From positions 1,550,001-1,614,000 of the forward strand of contig NC_089439.1 in the NCBI RefSeq assembly GCF_026210795.1: a stretch of DNA of 64,000 nt, given 5' to 3'. Position 1 is the stretch's first letter. Every line of letters begins with the position of its first letter. The notes beneath the pieces are model-generated. The model saw only the letters and a list, made by a program, of their open reading frames with translations. It was not told the origin of the DNA and ran no database searches. Shown here piece after piece: positions 1-12,372 of this stretch. Both the position numbers and the translations under genes were made by a program. This stretch comes from Rhizophagus irregularis (Eukaryota; Glomeromycota; Glomeromycetes; Glomerales; Glomeraceae).

Positions 1-177
1 AAAAAAGTCTAAAATATTATTAACCTGTTTATGAAGTATATTACTATATTTAATAGTCTGTTTATATACTACTTATAAAAATTTAACGTATTATTATAAT
101 TACAGAAGTATAAGTATAATAAAAGTTAAAATATCCATACACTTCATATTTTTACCACCAAAATAAATAAATAAATA
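1..177. other. AT-rich flank before the CACTA-like gene
   Basis: AT-rich, no open frame of note. I looked here for the 5' terminal inverted repeat of the transposon that follows and found none, so the element may begin outside the window. Confidence 0.4.
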
Positions 178-3100
178 ATGAAACGTTCTAACCGAACCAT
201 GCAAGCACATATACCAACACCAAAGTTGCGCATCAAAGTCAAAAAATTATATGATAATAACGTTGAGGAAACTTTTACAACTGATAATATTTTAGAATAT
301 AGTAAAATAGAAGATGTTGGCCCACCTTCTGGTGAGCTAGCAGCTAGTTATGTATCATTAAATGAGGTTAGTGTATATGTATTTTCTATAAGTATTCTAT
401 TAAAAACCATTCATAAATTGTTATTGAAAGCATGTCAGTTTAATTATTATGCAATTTTTTGTTATAAAATGTACAGCAGCAAATACTTAATTATGAAAAT
501 ACTGATAATTACCAATTCCCATATATCAGTAGGCCATTACTTGATAATGTAGAAGAAGTTTTGATAAATGATGATGAGAGTCTGGCAAATGACGAACCAC
601 TATTTGATACCATAGATGAAGTTTTATTAGATGATTATGAATCTAATGTTTCTGACATTGAAGAAGGTTTAGATAATAGTGTATTAGAAGAAGGTTCTTT
701 TGACTTTGAAGGTTTTAGTGGTGAATATGGGCCATACTTCCCAAATTTCACATCATCAATGATCTTTATTTGGATAACCAAACATATGATTTGTAAGTAA
801 TGTCAACTGAAATACTTTACAATGTAATATATTAACATATACTAAATTAATTATACTGGTATTATGTAGCAACATCAGCATATGAAGACTTAACAAAGAT
901 TCTAACACATCCCAAATTTTGAAAGGAAGATATTATTACAAACATTCGTCAAATTAGAAAGTGGAGAAATAGATTACCTTTAGCCAAAGTAAATGAACAT
1001 AGTGTACCTCTCAGTAAATATCGAACACCATCCACATATGAATCTACAAAGAAGGCATTTACTATTTCTCCATTAATACATCTAGAACGTATTTTAAATA
1101 ACCCAATACTTATGCCAAAGATGTATTTTGGACCTGGAGTAGTTACAGATGAAAAGCAAGAGTTCTGGCATGGTGAACTCTGGCAGGATTCATTAATGTT
1201 TGGAGAACATAAAATAAAGAAAGATAATGAAGGTTAGTGATAATAAATTATTAAGTTTATATTGGAAGGAAAATTATTAACAATATTTTATTTAGTTTAT
1301 AAAGCAGGTGATTTTTTAATATGTTATGAACAATCTTCAACATTTATATGTCGTGTACGTGGTATAGTAGTTGATGAAATAAATAATAACTCACTTAAGC
1401 TAAAAGTTGATCAAATTATTTCACATGATGATCTTCCTAACTGTCACCTCACAGATAACCGACATACCCGTGGAAATGGTAATGAATTATGGTTAGTTGA
1501 AGGTAAAACAAATTTGGTTAATCCAGAAAATATAGCACAACGTATTATTGTTTGGATGTGTGATATGCCAGAACCTGAAGTATATGATTTTTATATCAAA
1601 GAAATTATATACCGTTTTAATAACAGGTGGAAATTTCGTGATATAACAATGAGACATCAATTACCTTGTGAATATATTACACTTACACCACCACCACAAC
1701 ACCTTCCAGTTTTAAAGATTTTTCTTGATATATATGTTGATGATTTTGGTACTTACAGAAATGTGTACCATTCTTTAGGAGGTGTTTATCTACAACTGGG
1801 AAATATGCCATTAACCCTTCGAAAACAGTTAAAAAATCATTTTTTAATTGGCTTCGTTCCATTTGGAGCAAAATTTAATGATTTTATTGAACCAGTATTA
1901 CAAGATATAAAGAGATTAGAAAAGGGTCTTATTATGCAAACTTTAAATGGTAATGCTTTTGTTATAGGTAGTATTGGTTGCGTTACTGCTGATCTGCCGC
2001 AAGGCAATGATATAGCAGATGTTAAACGACATAATGCCAAATATGGATGTCGATCTTGCAATGTGCCAAATGATCAGTATACAAATATTGATTATAATTA
2101 TATTAAAAATGCTCGCTTTCACCAGCAAACAGAAAAACAGTTTATAGAAATTAAAAGTCAACATTCAAAAATAGATAGAGAACGACTAGCAACTAAATAT
2201 GGTTTACTAATAGAACCAGGACCATTTAAGATGCTTAAATGGGACCGACACCTTCAAATACCTCAGGATCCATATCACTCTATGGCTGGAAAAGCACGTA
2301 CACTTTTAGAGGGGACATTTAATATATTTAATACAAATGGTGAAAATGCATTTATAGAATATTGGAAAAATATTGAAAAACCTTCACATTGGTATCGAAT
2401 GCCTAATCCAGTAAGATATCGTCAGAGTTTTATGTTTTCTGATGTACTAAGGCTTACAATGTTAATGCCATTTGTACTTCGACGATTTTTAAAGCCTTAT
2501 CATATTAAAAAAGAAGTCTTGAACAATTGGAATATGGAACAAAATATAAAACAAAATTCAGCTGTATTGAAGTTATGTACATGTTGGGCAATTGAAGCTA
2601 AAGTATTAAAGCTTGCATTTTCAAATACTATGACAGAGAGTGTTTACCAAGAATTGCAAGAATTACTTAAAAGAGAATATGAAATACTTATACAAGTAAG
2701 TGAATTATTTATGGTTAATTTTTAAAATAATTGTCTAACTGTAATCTATGCAATTCCATAGTTTGGCTATCATATTTCAAAAGCTAACGTATTTATTCTA
2801 TTAGCTGTTTTCAGATAACTTCACAAACCTGCCAAATTTGCATGTAAATGTACACCTTTTACAGCATGCTCGTAATTTTGCAACACTTTTAAATACTGCT
2901 GTTGGTGTAAAAGAAATGGTACATCGCATATTTAAAAATATGGTACCACATATGAACTGCAAAGTAATTGAACTTGATCTTACCAAACGATACAATACAT
3001 TGCAAGCACTGCGACATCTTATTGATGGTTGGACTGATCCTCGTTTTAGTACAAGAACTAATGCATTAAACAATATTAACACAGACCCAATTCTTCGTAC

Positions 3101-3909
3101 AATATTTTCAGGCTGGTATGCTACAGAAAGTTTATCCATAACTATAAATAATCAAAAGAATGTTGAAGATGAACGTGATGGTAAGTATGCTTAATTATAA
3201 TTAAGTGTTAAATTTTTCTTTATTTCTAGCCAAATTGGACGCAATACTAATCTGATCAGGTAGCAATTTTCAAATTTTGAAGTTTGCTAATTTATCATTA
3301 TTATCCTTTATAGATAGTATCACAGTATGCCATGATGAAAACTTTATTGATATATCATTTAGTAATAAATGGAATAACAAAAAGGTTAGGAGTATGGGAC
3401 TTTCAAAAAAGTTAGATGCCGATCATCCATTTTTTCGAGACCTTTATGAAGCATATACTGGATTTTTAGATTCAAAAGCCACGCTATTAAATAAGAATTT
3501 AGAATTCTATGGGTCAATCACATATACCGTTATTAAAAGTAATCAAGATAATATTCAAATAAAGCTTCGTGTTGGTGATGTTGTGGAGCTATGTGAAGAA
3601 ACTGAAGGTATCGCATATGCAAAAATTGCATCAATTTTTCGGCATCAAGCAAATAATGGCAAATATTATGCATTTTTTTCATTTAATTGGTTTCAGGCAA
3701 CAAACACCTTTGACCCGGTACTAGAATGTCCACTTTATAATATTCAAAAACCTGAAGAGTCACGTTGGTTTCAAATTTTTCCAATTAATTTCATTAATCA
3801 TATTCCGTATGTGCATTTTGTACACAATTGTACAAATTTATGTAACGTTGAACATGATGAAACTAACCGAGGTTATATTTTAAATAAATTTTATTACAAT
3901 GCAGTATAG
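178..3909 (+). pseudogene. decayed CACTA-like (Tnp2-type) DDE transposase
   Basis: Read as coding blocks near 178-366, ~553-792, 870-1232, 1296-2695, 2805-3180 and 3230-3909. Introns 793-869, 1233-1295, 2696-2804 and 3181-3229 are GT..AG and keep phase; the first junction is unresolved. The long fourth block has the core expected of the Tnp2 family: DIYVDDFGTYRN (first acidic patch), TADLPQGND followed by a cysteine pair (CRSCN), then DPYHSMAGKARTLLEG. The C-terminal block ends at TAG 3907-3909. Such an enzyme would cut and paste DNA in the nucleus. It is broken: in-frame TGA at 920-922 and at 3253-3255. Just before the second stop the neighbouring frame reads IGRNTNLIR-like sequence, which suggests small indels there. 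No terminal inverted repeats or target duplication were found. Family assignment is from recognised motifs, not a search. Confidence 0.75.
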
Positions 3910-4372
3910 ATAAAAGATGGAAAATTATGAAGAGATTCGGAGAATGTAAAAAAATATTTTAATATGTCAATCTCAATTTTATTATATGGTTGACATATTT
4001 TTAGCATATTTCAAAAATATAATCATTGTATTATTTAATTAGACGTTTAGCATATTTTTAATATATTTTCAAAATAAAATTATCATATAATTTATTACAT
4101 TTTTAACATATTTTTGCTAAATATCTGACACATCATAAAAATATTTTATCTCGTATTTCTAATATATATTTAACATATTTTAGTTAGATGTTCAACACAA
4201 CCTAAAAATATTTCATCTCGTATTTCTAACATATTTTTATCAGATGTTCAATGTATCCTAAAAATATTTCATCTTGTATTTCTAACATATTTTTGACATA
4301 TTGTTATTATCGAGTTACAATAGACTTAACAGAAATACGAATGTGATATGTCTATCATATTTTTGACATATT
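3910..4372. repeat. subterminal-type AT-rich direct repeats
   Basis: About 460 bp of short degenerate repeats directly downstream of the transposase. The clearest are three imperfect units of roughly 55-65 bp at about 4138, 4203 and 4258, each with AAAATATTTCATCTCGTATT, then CTAACATATTTTT. A shorter motif around TTTTTGACATAT also recurs. Arrays like this are usual at the ends of CACTA elements, so I read it as the transposon's 3' end. It runs straight into the last codons of the F-box/LRR gene. Confidence 0.6.
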
Positions 4373-4374
4373 CT

Positions 4375-5712
4375 TCAAATATACAAGTTTCTGTAAAGTA
4401 TTTCACCGCAATCTGACAATCTTAGATATGACAAACTCCGGAGGCTTTTTGCAAAGGCAAATATTGTTCGATCTGTTATCTGCATCATCCTCCCACCTCC
4501 CCTACGATTGATAAATTGCAACTTCTCGAGCTTGTTGCATAGTTGTCCAAGACTGACCATAGATTCGTCTGTTAATTGACAATTCACTACGGTCAATTCC
4601 CGAATGTCAGAGAGCTCCACTGCTATCCTCAGCAAGACCACATCTGTGAACAAAAAATCTTCGTTTCCGAGACAAAGGCGCTGGATTTTTTTACATGAAT
4701 GTACTAGTGACTGGATGGCTAGGTCTGATAAATGACACCCCGTTATTTCTAATGTGTGAAGCGACGGACAATTGCCTGCGATATGTAATAACGATTGGGT
4801 AGTAATAGGATGTTTAAGTCCTACGTTTCTCAAGAAAATGTGAACTAGATTGTTCGTTTTGTTCTTTGTTTTACACTCTAACAGTCCGAAACAATTACAT
4901 TTTCTTCTGACAAAATAGTTACAGTTTTTTTTGTGGCACAAATCTCGCATAACATTATCAGTTATCCCTGTGATTCCATCTAGATAGAAGTCCGTAATGT
5001 AAACGCAAGATTGAGCTAGGGACATTAACACGTTTTCTTGTATTATACTTTCACCATACGTCACAAGCCTTAGGACAGAAATATATTTTAAGTGCTCAGC
5101 TATTGTTTGTATTATCTCGTTTGTTGTTGCAAACAATACATGCTCTACATCCAGGACACGTAAACTGGTACATTGGCGAAAAATAGAAATAAACAAGTCT
5201 GTATTATTAAAAGGTCCCCTACCAACAGTTTTAAGAATTAATTCCTCCAAGTGGGAGCAGGATGCAATCTTCTCGAGAACTTCTCTGGAAATTTTTTCGT
5301 GAGTTTCCATTGTGATGCCGTGGATTTTATCCTGATGCTTGGAAATCATTTTCGTAAGAGTTTCTGATGTAATTCCGGGACAATAGTAGATTCTTATGTG
5401 GGATATTTTAGTGCACACATTTGCGATTGTACTGATTTGTTTGCTAATCCTGATATCTTTGAAATGAAACAAGCTTATGCATCTAACAAGCTCGCCATAT
5501 TCACACAGTTTAATTGCGTCTTTTTTTCCAACTATTGCGGTCACAAACTGCGAAATGTTCTTGGGATACAAGTTGACATGCCGGTATAATGCTTCGGTAG
5601 AAATCCTATACCACGTCTTATTTATCGTAAGAACTTTGCACAACGAATTTTCGTATGATAGATAGTCTACAATCCCCTTTACTAACTCCGGCAACAAAAA
5701 CGATGAATACAT
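4375..5712 (-). CDS. F-box/LRR protein, possibly 3'-truncated
   Basis: Single-exon frame of 445 aa starting at ATG 5712. Residues 1-45 look like an F-box (LPELVKGIVDYL, then KTWYRISTEALYRHV); the rest is a run of leucine-rich repeats of AMN1/FBXL type (SLHTLEITGCHLSDLAIQSL, IRELTVVNCQLTDESMVSLG, LSYLRLSDCGEILYRN). F-box/LRR proteins are substrate adaptors of SCF ubiquitin ligases in nucleus and cytoplasm; the target is unknown. Codon use and the uninterrupted frame argue for a real gene. The frame stops in the middle of a repeat, exactly where the transposon-type repeats begin, so the last LRRs were probably lost to that insertion. An intact paralogue would settle this. Confidence 0.8.
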   Translation of the reverse strand: MYSSFLLPELVKGIVDYLSYENSLCKVLTINKTWYRISTEALYRHVNLYPKNISQFVTAIVGKKDAIKLCEYGELVRCISLFHFKDIRISKQISTIANVCTKISHIRIYYCPGITSETLTKMISKHQDKIHGITMETHEKISREVLEKIASCSHLEELILKTVGRGPFNNTDLFISIFRQCTSLRVLDVEHVLFATTNEIIQTIAEHLKYISVLRLVTYGESIIQENVLMSLAQSCVYITDFYLDGITGITDNVMRDLCHKKNCNYFVRRKCNCFGLLECKTKNKTNNLVHIFLRNVGLKHPITTQSLLHIAGNCPSLHTLEITGCHLSDLAIQSLVHSCKKIQRLCLGNEDFLFTDVVLLRIAVELSDIRELTVVNCQLTDESMVSLGQLCNKLEKLQFINRRGGGRMMQITDRTIFAFAKSLRSLSYLRLSDCGEILYRNLYI

Positions 5713-6304
5713 CCCTATAATAATCTGTTGAAAATCACCCTCTTACGTCTCGTGTTATTTGTGTTCTGTTCGAATGCTCAAAAACACGATCAAAAAAGAT
5801 TATTTTTAGGAAATATCTAGTATAGTAGTGTTTGAGGAGAGAGTTAAAGGATATAAAAATTTTACGAGAACTATAGATTTACATTTTTGAACTTCATTGG
5901 AATGTTCTTTAGGTCTAGATTGCTAAGCCACTATCTTTTATATTAATGAATGAATCACGTGCTTTACGGTAATACAGAAAAATGATAGGCTAGTTATTAT
6001 TACCGGTACTGTTTCCACTATGGTTCCTACTCGGAACATTTTCGGTACCTTGGTTTCACTATACAATTCTGGTCTCGGTATTTTATCACGTCATTGTGAT
6101 ACGGATTAGGGAATAAACCTATACGATAAGCCGTGAAAGCACATAAGCACTTGAATAAGTTCCATATTCCAGATCTGTTCCAGTATTTAAAATAGCATCG
6201 GAAAAAACTTAGCCGGGTTCTTGTTGAGATACTTTTGGAATTTATAATCACAAAACTCGGATCGCCAGTGATAATACAGTATATATATTTCAATCACATT
6301 TTTT

Positions 6305-6325
6305 GGGCAGAGCCCAGTTCCACTG
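6305..6325. repeat. double-hairpin element (GGGC/CCAGT type)
   Basis: Hairpin 1 GGGC-AGA-GCCC is directly joined to hairpin 2, AGT-TCC-ACT, which extends to CCAGT/ACTGG by sharing bases. The same unit occurs in the MITEs at 22.3 and 28.3 kb in reverse orientation. Confidence 0.7.
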
Positions 6326-6705
6326 GAAAAGAATTTTGTCGCATGTAATAATTGTCGAGAATTCACCAGAGCTTAGTATATATATCACATACAGTATATG
6401 AATAGCTGTTGGTCCTACTCTTGTAGAGGTAAGTCCTCTCTTGTTATTACTGACATGGAAACAGATATGTCAAATGTAGCAAATGCAGGTGGTTTCATAG
6501 CTTTCATAGCAAGGCATCTACTTCGTACCCTTTGGGTAGTTTTGTTTTTTGAGTTTTTACAGTTATATGATGATAGGCAGAGTTCTTTCTGTTTTGGAAT
6601 TACTGTATGTCATTTCTTCATACACGTAAAATAATACGATGCACAAATATATGTTACCCATATGCATCATATTTGATATAACTTTTTCACGGCGCAGTAA
6701 CACGT

Positions 6706-6727
6706 GCTCTTCGAGCAGTCTCCGACT
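6706..6727. repeat. double-hairpin element (GCTC/AGTC type)
   Basis: GCTC-TTC-GAGC followed with no spacer by AGTC-TCC-GACT: two 4-bp stems with 3-nt loops. It is identical to the units at 8585 and 26689 although the flanks differ. Confidence 0.75.
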
Positions 6728-8211
6728 GATTTGTTTGTGAACAGAGTTTTTAAGGAGAAATATGCGATGAAAAAGAGATGCGTATTAACCATATATGTAT
6801 TGTAATACATCCATTTCATGGTATGGTATGACAGATAATGATCGTTACCAATTTCGTGATCAAATATTTTTTTCCCAACAACGAGACTGTGACTCGGCGG
6901 TCATGGTTGCCATATTTCATTCCGATATAGCCCGCATGTATCCCATAAGATGAAATTTGTTATATTTTTTTAGTACGACTTCTGAGAATATTTAATTCAG
7001 CTGAAACGTTATTCGAACACTTGTTCATTGACATCCAAGGGGTACTGCGTTTCTGTAGTCGAATATTATATTTTCTCGTTAATGCACCACTGTCAGCTAT
7101 TACGGTTTCAACTAATATTAATCTCGCTTGTTCTTCTTGAATGTCCAAAGTACAATATTATTATGCTCTACAGTACATATCATGAAATTGTGTATTATGT
7201 TTTTTGTCGTTAATACAGGATCTCGAGACCCGAGCACCAATATCGATCCATGTAACTTAATGAGAGTGTGCTGAAGGCAAGTCTCCGACTGAAACTATAT
7301 GACTGCTTAGGATTTCATATATAGTTTGTCTAAGCACGAAACCATTTTATTGTTATATTTACGAATAGTCTATTGTATACAGGATACACGAAGAAGTTTA
7401 ATCGAATCGTGATTTGTGTAGCAACGATTAAATTAGGCTTATATGTTCTGCGCTACCAAAAAAACTGATGTCCTGCTTGTACATCGGAAGGAGTTTAATA
7501 AAGCAGATTTTCATTATCCATCTCATATTCCACGTAGTACAATCTAGTATTAATATATATTTATTAACCCATGAATTTCAGAAAACCTTTTTCACTTTGA
7601 AACTATTAATTCATAGCTTGTTGCGTAAACTTTTGTCACGTGTTCTTATGAGCAGTGTATATAAATTTATTATCTGCAGTATTGATCGTCGAAATAGATA
7701 TAATCGTGATTGGCTTGAACACATTTGTGGTGAAGTAAATCATATGATACTCTACACATTTGTTCCGAGTGTCACGTGTTGACACATGACTAATATATAA
7801 TGTGGTAACGTTACTGGATCATGATTACTACAGCTTCGCTACTTAGTCCCTTACTTGTATAACCTTTCTGAAAGATAGATTGCATCGACAAATCCCGGAA
7901 AGTAATAGGATTAAAACAAAGAGCTACCGATTGAAAAAATACAATAATTCATCTCTATGTATTAAATGTTGCGCCATACACCTCGTAATTTGTAATGACA
8001 AAAAATCTATTCGAATAACATTCTCGCAACGATATATAAATTTCTCAATAAGAAAGTATAAGCATTATAGTATGATCGCATGAGAACATGTTAACATTTT
8101 TTACTATATAACTATGTTAATCTCATTTTGTATACCCACACTTAATCGTGTATTTCAGTGCAAGTACAACAATGGAGATTGAATAACTAAAAATCGAAGA
8201 TCCAGTGTTTC

Positions 8212-8233
8212 AGGCGCAGCCTGGGTTCCACCC
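8212..8233. repeat. double-hairpin element (AGGC/GGGT type)
   Basis: AGGC-GCA-GCCT followed directly by GGGT-TCC-ACCC. Architecture is the same as in the GCTC/AGTC units, with entirely different stem bases but the same TCC second loop. Confidence 0.7.
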
Positions 8234-8584
8234 ATATTATTTCGATATCAACCTCTGTTCTTAAAGGGTAAAACAAAAAATTCTTTGACACGTCATCTAT
8301 CAAGAACTAATAATTCGTTTCCTATTATTTGTGCAATGGAATTTTTTTCGCCGCTCCGCATATTGTTTTAATCAACAATGTACAACCAAATCATTGATCA
8401 GAAAACGTTCCGATCCTATAGAAAGATGATTCATCCAACCTTAAGTATAACATTTTGTTTCTCTCGGACACTAATCGCAATTAAGACTGACTTTGGATTA
8501 TGTATCACTTGTTACCCATTATTGGGATTACTTTTGTATTCGTCTTTCTCACTGCTGTTTTTCTACATTGTGATCTGATATTTT

Positions 8585-8606
8585 GCTCTTCGAGCAGTCT
8601 CCGACT
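8585..8606. repeat. double-hairpin element (GCTC/AGTC type)
   Basis: GCTC-TTC-GAGC joined to AGTC-TCC-GACT. The preceding ATTTT resembles the inner end of the Tc1-type terminal repeat seen in the MITEs. Confidence 0.75.
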
Positions 8607-9927
8607 GATTCACTTCTGACAATTCCGAGTAATGGGTAATATGTTCACAGTTTTTATATTAATACAATGAATAATAAACGTAATCAATCACCTTCGGGAT
8701 GCTTTGCATCAGACGCTCCCTACGGTACACCATAGCTCCCTCCTTTTTATTAGAATCTGTTGTCGAATCCTTTCCTCTTATGTTGTTCCTGACGTTAACT
8801 CTTATACAAAGTAAAATCTTAGATCTATTGGTCTTTAGTCGGTACATTTTTCTATTTATTCGTTTGTTTCTGCTTAAGATGAAATATGAACATCTGCAAC
8901 TGTTATCGCATACTATTAGTTTAACCCGAAATTAAAATAAGAAAAAATTATTATTGCACCAGTTTCATGACAAATATTCACTAGCGACCCCAAACCCGAA
9001 TATATTGCTTGTCTTCGTTGGAGGAAATAGTAAAATAGAATATGCGCACAATGCAATTACTCTCTGTGTAGTTCCAAACGATTCTTGTAATAAGTAACGG
9101 AACTAGCTATGTAAATTTTTACTAAAAAAGCCGAGTAATCTTATTATTGTATTTTTTTATGTTTGCACGGAATTATATTAGCCCGATCATAGTGTGACAA
9201 TTACACGTGCGAAATAAATCACCGCAGCTTTTTATCTGTGAATTGCTATTGTATATTAAATAGGGCCTTTTTCATATTAGGTTACTGAGAAACACTTGAA
9301 AAAAATATTAACTAGTTCGTTTGTCCTATGATAGATAGGTGAGCTAATAGTTCTTTCTCTTTGCGTTTCTTTGTATCCACAGTCTTGTACTATTTACTTT
9401 ATTGCTTTGATAAAATTGACTTACGACCTTAGCGCAAAAAAAGAAATAAAAACATAATGATCAATATATTTAAGCAAATTTCTTAGATTGCAATCAAATC
9501 TTGAGCCAACTGAATATGCGTAACTGTTGCCATTATCTTGCCACTTAGGGTGAAATACTGTACAAAAAATCCTATACGTTCAAGAATGTCAGAAGACACA
9601 ACCTAAATATCCCCCCATAAAAATAGCATGCTGAATTATTGGTTTTCTATTTCCAACAGACACAGGATGTGTAAAGGAGATAGTACAAAGGTAGTTGGGT
9701 GCAATAGTAACTAAAACATAACTCACTTCATGTCCTTTGAGCAGAATTTCGTGACCTTGTGGCAAGAAAATACATACCATGGGTAGACTTGCAATACTAT
9801 GAAACAGTTGCTCCCTTAATTTCAATATCTCGTTCATAATGGCTCAACTATGATTATTATTTATTAGAACGAATTGTTACTACATTCGAAGGCATGCTTC
9901 TATGCACCTAAATTTTATATAGTATCT

Positions 9928-10185
9928 AACTGTCTTGCCGCTCAACTAGTAAAACCACCCATAGGGTATGCTCTTTAAAAGTTTTAGGAAATGCCCCTCC
10001 ATGATTTTCCTCGTTCTTCGAAAAATCAGCCCATAGGTCCTTCCGAAGGAAGTGGAGATTTTTTTGTAGACCTATGAACTCAGGTTCCTAAAACCTCCTT
10101 ATTTAACTAGCATGGTTGAGCGGCAAAATGCTCAGAATACAAAGCTGGTTGAGCGACAAGAGTAGGACTACCCACAGGGTGCGCT
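9928..10185. repeat. dispersed 'GCCGCTCAACC' element, rearranged copies
   Basis: Holds TGTCTTGCCGCTCAAC near 9930 and the reverse-complement form GGTTGAGCGGCAA near 10115, separated by a hairpin CTTCC-GAA-GGAAG (10040-10052) and by GGTTC-CTA-AAACC. Better copies lie at 24.91, 37.06, 47.58 and 49.14 kb. Confidence 0.55.
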
Positions 10186-11750
10186 CATGGCATTACTTCG
10201 TAATGTGTTCCTAAAGTAGAACTGGAGTGACTCTTCAGAAAGGATTGTACTCATTAACATAAATTATTCGTTTTAACAACAATCAATTATATGTTGTGAA
10301 TAAGAAGCGTGAAGACGACATTTCTGAGGAACGAAGAGAATTAGCAAACAAGTTGTGTTGACACTTGATGTGAAATGTCGGATAATTATTATGTAAAGAT
10401 TGTCTAAGGCATCGTATTACTTTTCAGATACATGCTAAGAACAGCCTCACTAAAACAGTTTCATCCGTTAGCATCACTAGTTACATGATTGAATAACGAT
10501 AGTTATTTTTTATATAGTTCTTGTAATTCCATGTTATTTTTTTTACTTTCTTTGCTTGGAGGTATTAAGAAATGATGTTTAAAGCACACTTCAACGATTG
10601 ATTATGTACATATCTCTGTAGGTTTCCATAATGCCAACAAATAACTATATCAGTTATTATTCCGATTTTCATCTGATGGATCACCGGTTAAATTCAGATT
10701 ACATATAAGAGTTTCAACTTTCGACATATAATAAAAAAATATACCCAGGGGTCATTTCTAACATTATCGACAAAACTACCCAAAGGGTACGAAGTAGAGT
10801 ACATTAATGAATGCTAACAAGATATCTAGTGACTTGTTGGTAAGAAGAGTATTATGTAATTCTGTGTTGCCTCTCGACCACGCTTGTTTTTCATTAACCT
10901 GATTTTAGTGAAACCACACGAAGTGTGCATAATTATCGATTTCTGTGATTGAATAATAGACAAATTGTATACAAAAATCTTCTCAGTTTTCCAAGGAACG
11001 AAGAAATTATGAAAGATGAAATTGCAAGTGAATCTGGCACAGTAACACGTGATTTGAGTTCACAGGCCCTCACGTGACTCATAACGAGAATTTTATTTTA
11101 ATTCCCTGACTATTGATATGATTGTAACACTAGTCATCGGGCTAGTCTCTTGACTTGGGTTTCTGTGTAAGTGGCCCTCTAGTTTACTAGGGGGTTTAGT
11201 AGATAGTACTTTAGGATAGTACTTTAGGATAGTTTTCCTTCGCATCTTTGTCTTAAATAACCGAAAAATGCAGATTTTTGAGTAACACATTACTCTACAG
11301 TTATTGATTGGTTACCTGAAGGGAACTATCAACTGTATATGGTAAATGAACCTTTACATACGATTTATCATGTATCCTATTCTTATCCTTTTGATAATGA
11401 TAATGTGGACAAACATTAATTCACAATCCATAAAAGATGTAATTTGATGAATATCTGCGTCTCGTTTGTTTAGTGTCATCTCTAAATTATGGTTATTCAC
11501 TCGGCAATTCCTGGAAGTCGGAGTATTTTTTTAATCGGTATTACATTTAGTATCCGAAGGAGTGAGCAATATTCCGTGATATGATAAATTTGCGATGACT
11601 ATTTTGGTAACAGCTCCTCCAAACAAGGTCACATACAATTTAGTGGAACTAACTATTCAGGCAATGCGATATACTTATTATTAAAAATCTGCTTACCTTA
11701 AAAGTAGAAGATTGTTTCACTATTCGTTACCATCATAATTGTGATAATTT

Positions 11751-11779
11751 GGGCAGAGCCTAGTATTCCCTGGAATACT
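11751..11779. repeat. double hairpin with long second stem
   Basis: GGGC-AGA-GCCT, then AGTATTCC-CT-GGAATACT, an 8-bp perfect stem with a 2-nt loop. It is absent from the corresponding place in the R1 copy at 34.9 kb, so it is a presence/absence insert. Confidence 0.65.
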
Positions 11780-12082
11780 GATTTCCCGTATATATACGAT
11801 ATTTTTCTGAAAAAAAAAAAATTTAATAATAGAATTGAACAAATAAAATTCCTTAGTATGAAATTAAGCTGCGCGGCGTGTTCCATTTGGGACTGATTTC
11901 TTCTCGTATAGTGATGTTTCTTGTCATAGAGGTTTTGACTGGTCACTCAAAGATGGGGTTCGCCACATCGGACTTGAGGAACTCAAGGCAGTGTAACTGG
12001 CCGAGGTAGATGGGTATATCTTTGTCTAGTTACTACTGTAAGGATCGGTCAATTTCAAGGACATCGAAATTACGGGACTAGT

Positions 12083-12248
12083 AGGTAAGTTTAGTTATAC
12101 AATTTTAGTCATACATTTTTAGTCATACAATTTTAGTCATACATTTTTAGTCATACAATTTTAGTCATACATTTTTAGTCATACATTTTTAGTTATACAT
12201 TTTAGTTGAACATTTTCGTTATACATTTTTAATGATACAATTTCGTTA
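12083..12248. repeat. tandem repeat, ~15-bp unit TTTTAGTCATACA
   Basis: About ten tandem units alternating ATTTTTAGTCATACA and ATTTTAGTCATACA, decaying at the end to GTTGAACATTTT and TTCGTTATACA forms. Shorter versions of the array lie in the other R1 copies near 19.14-19.21 and 35.30-35.38 kb, so it travels with R1. Confidence 0.8.
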
Positions 12249-12267
12249 TGTGTGTCCCGAAAAACCA

Positions 12268-12372
12268 CTTCCTTTGGAAGGTCTAAAGACTAATTTGGCG
12301 ATCCTATAACTGTTATACCGGTCACTTACAGTTTAGTATTTCTAAGTTAGTCTTTAGACCTTCCGAAGGAAG
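12268..12372. repeat. pair of double hairpins in inverted orientation
   Basis: Left unit 12268-12290: CTTCC-TTT-GGAAG then GTCTAAAGAC. Right unit 12350-12372: GTCTTTAGAC then CTTCC-GAA-GGAAG, the mirror image of the left unit. About 60 bp lie between, so the block could itself form a large stem-loop. Confidence 0.65.

Noticed and set aside
2801..3139. Minus-strand frame of 112 aa
   Set aside because: Shadow of the transposase exon 2805-3180.
7468..7782. 104-aa frame
   Set aside because: Hydrophobic, AT-driven composition, no motif, no flanking exons that fit.
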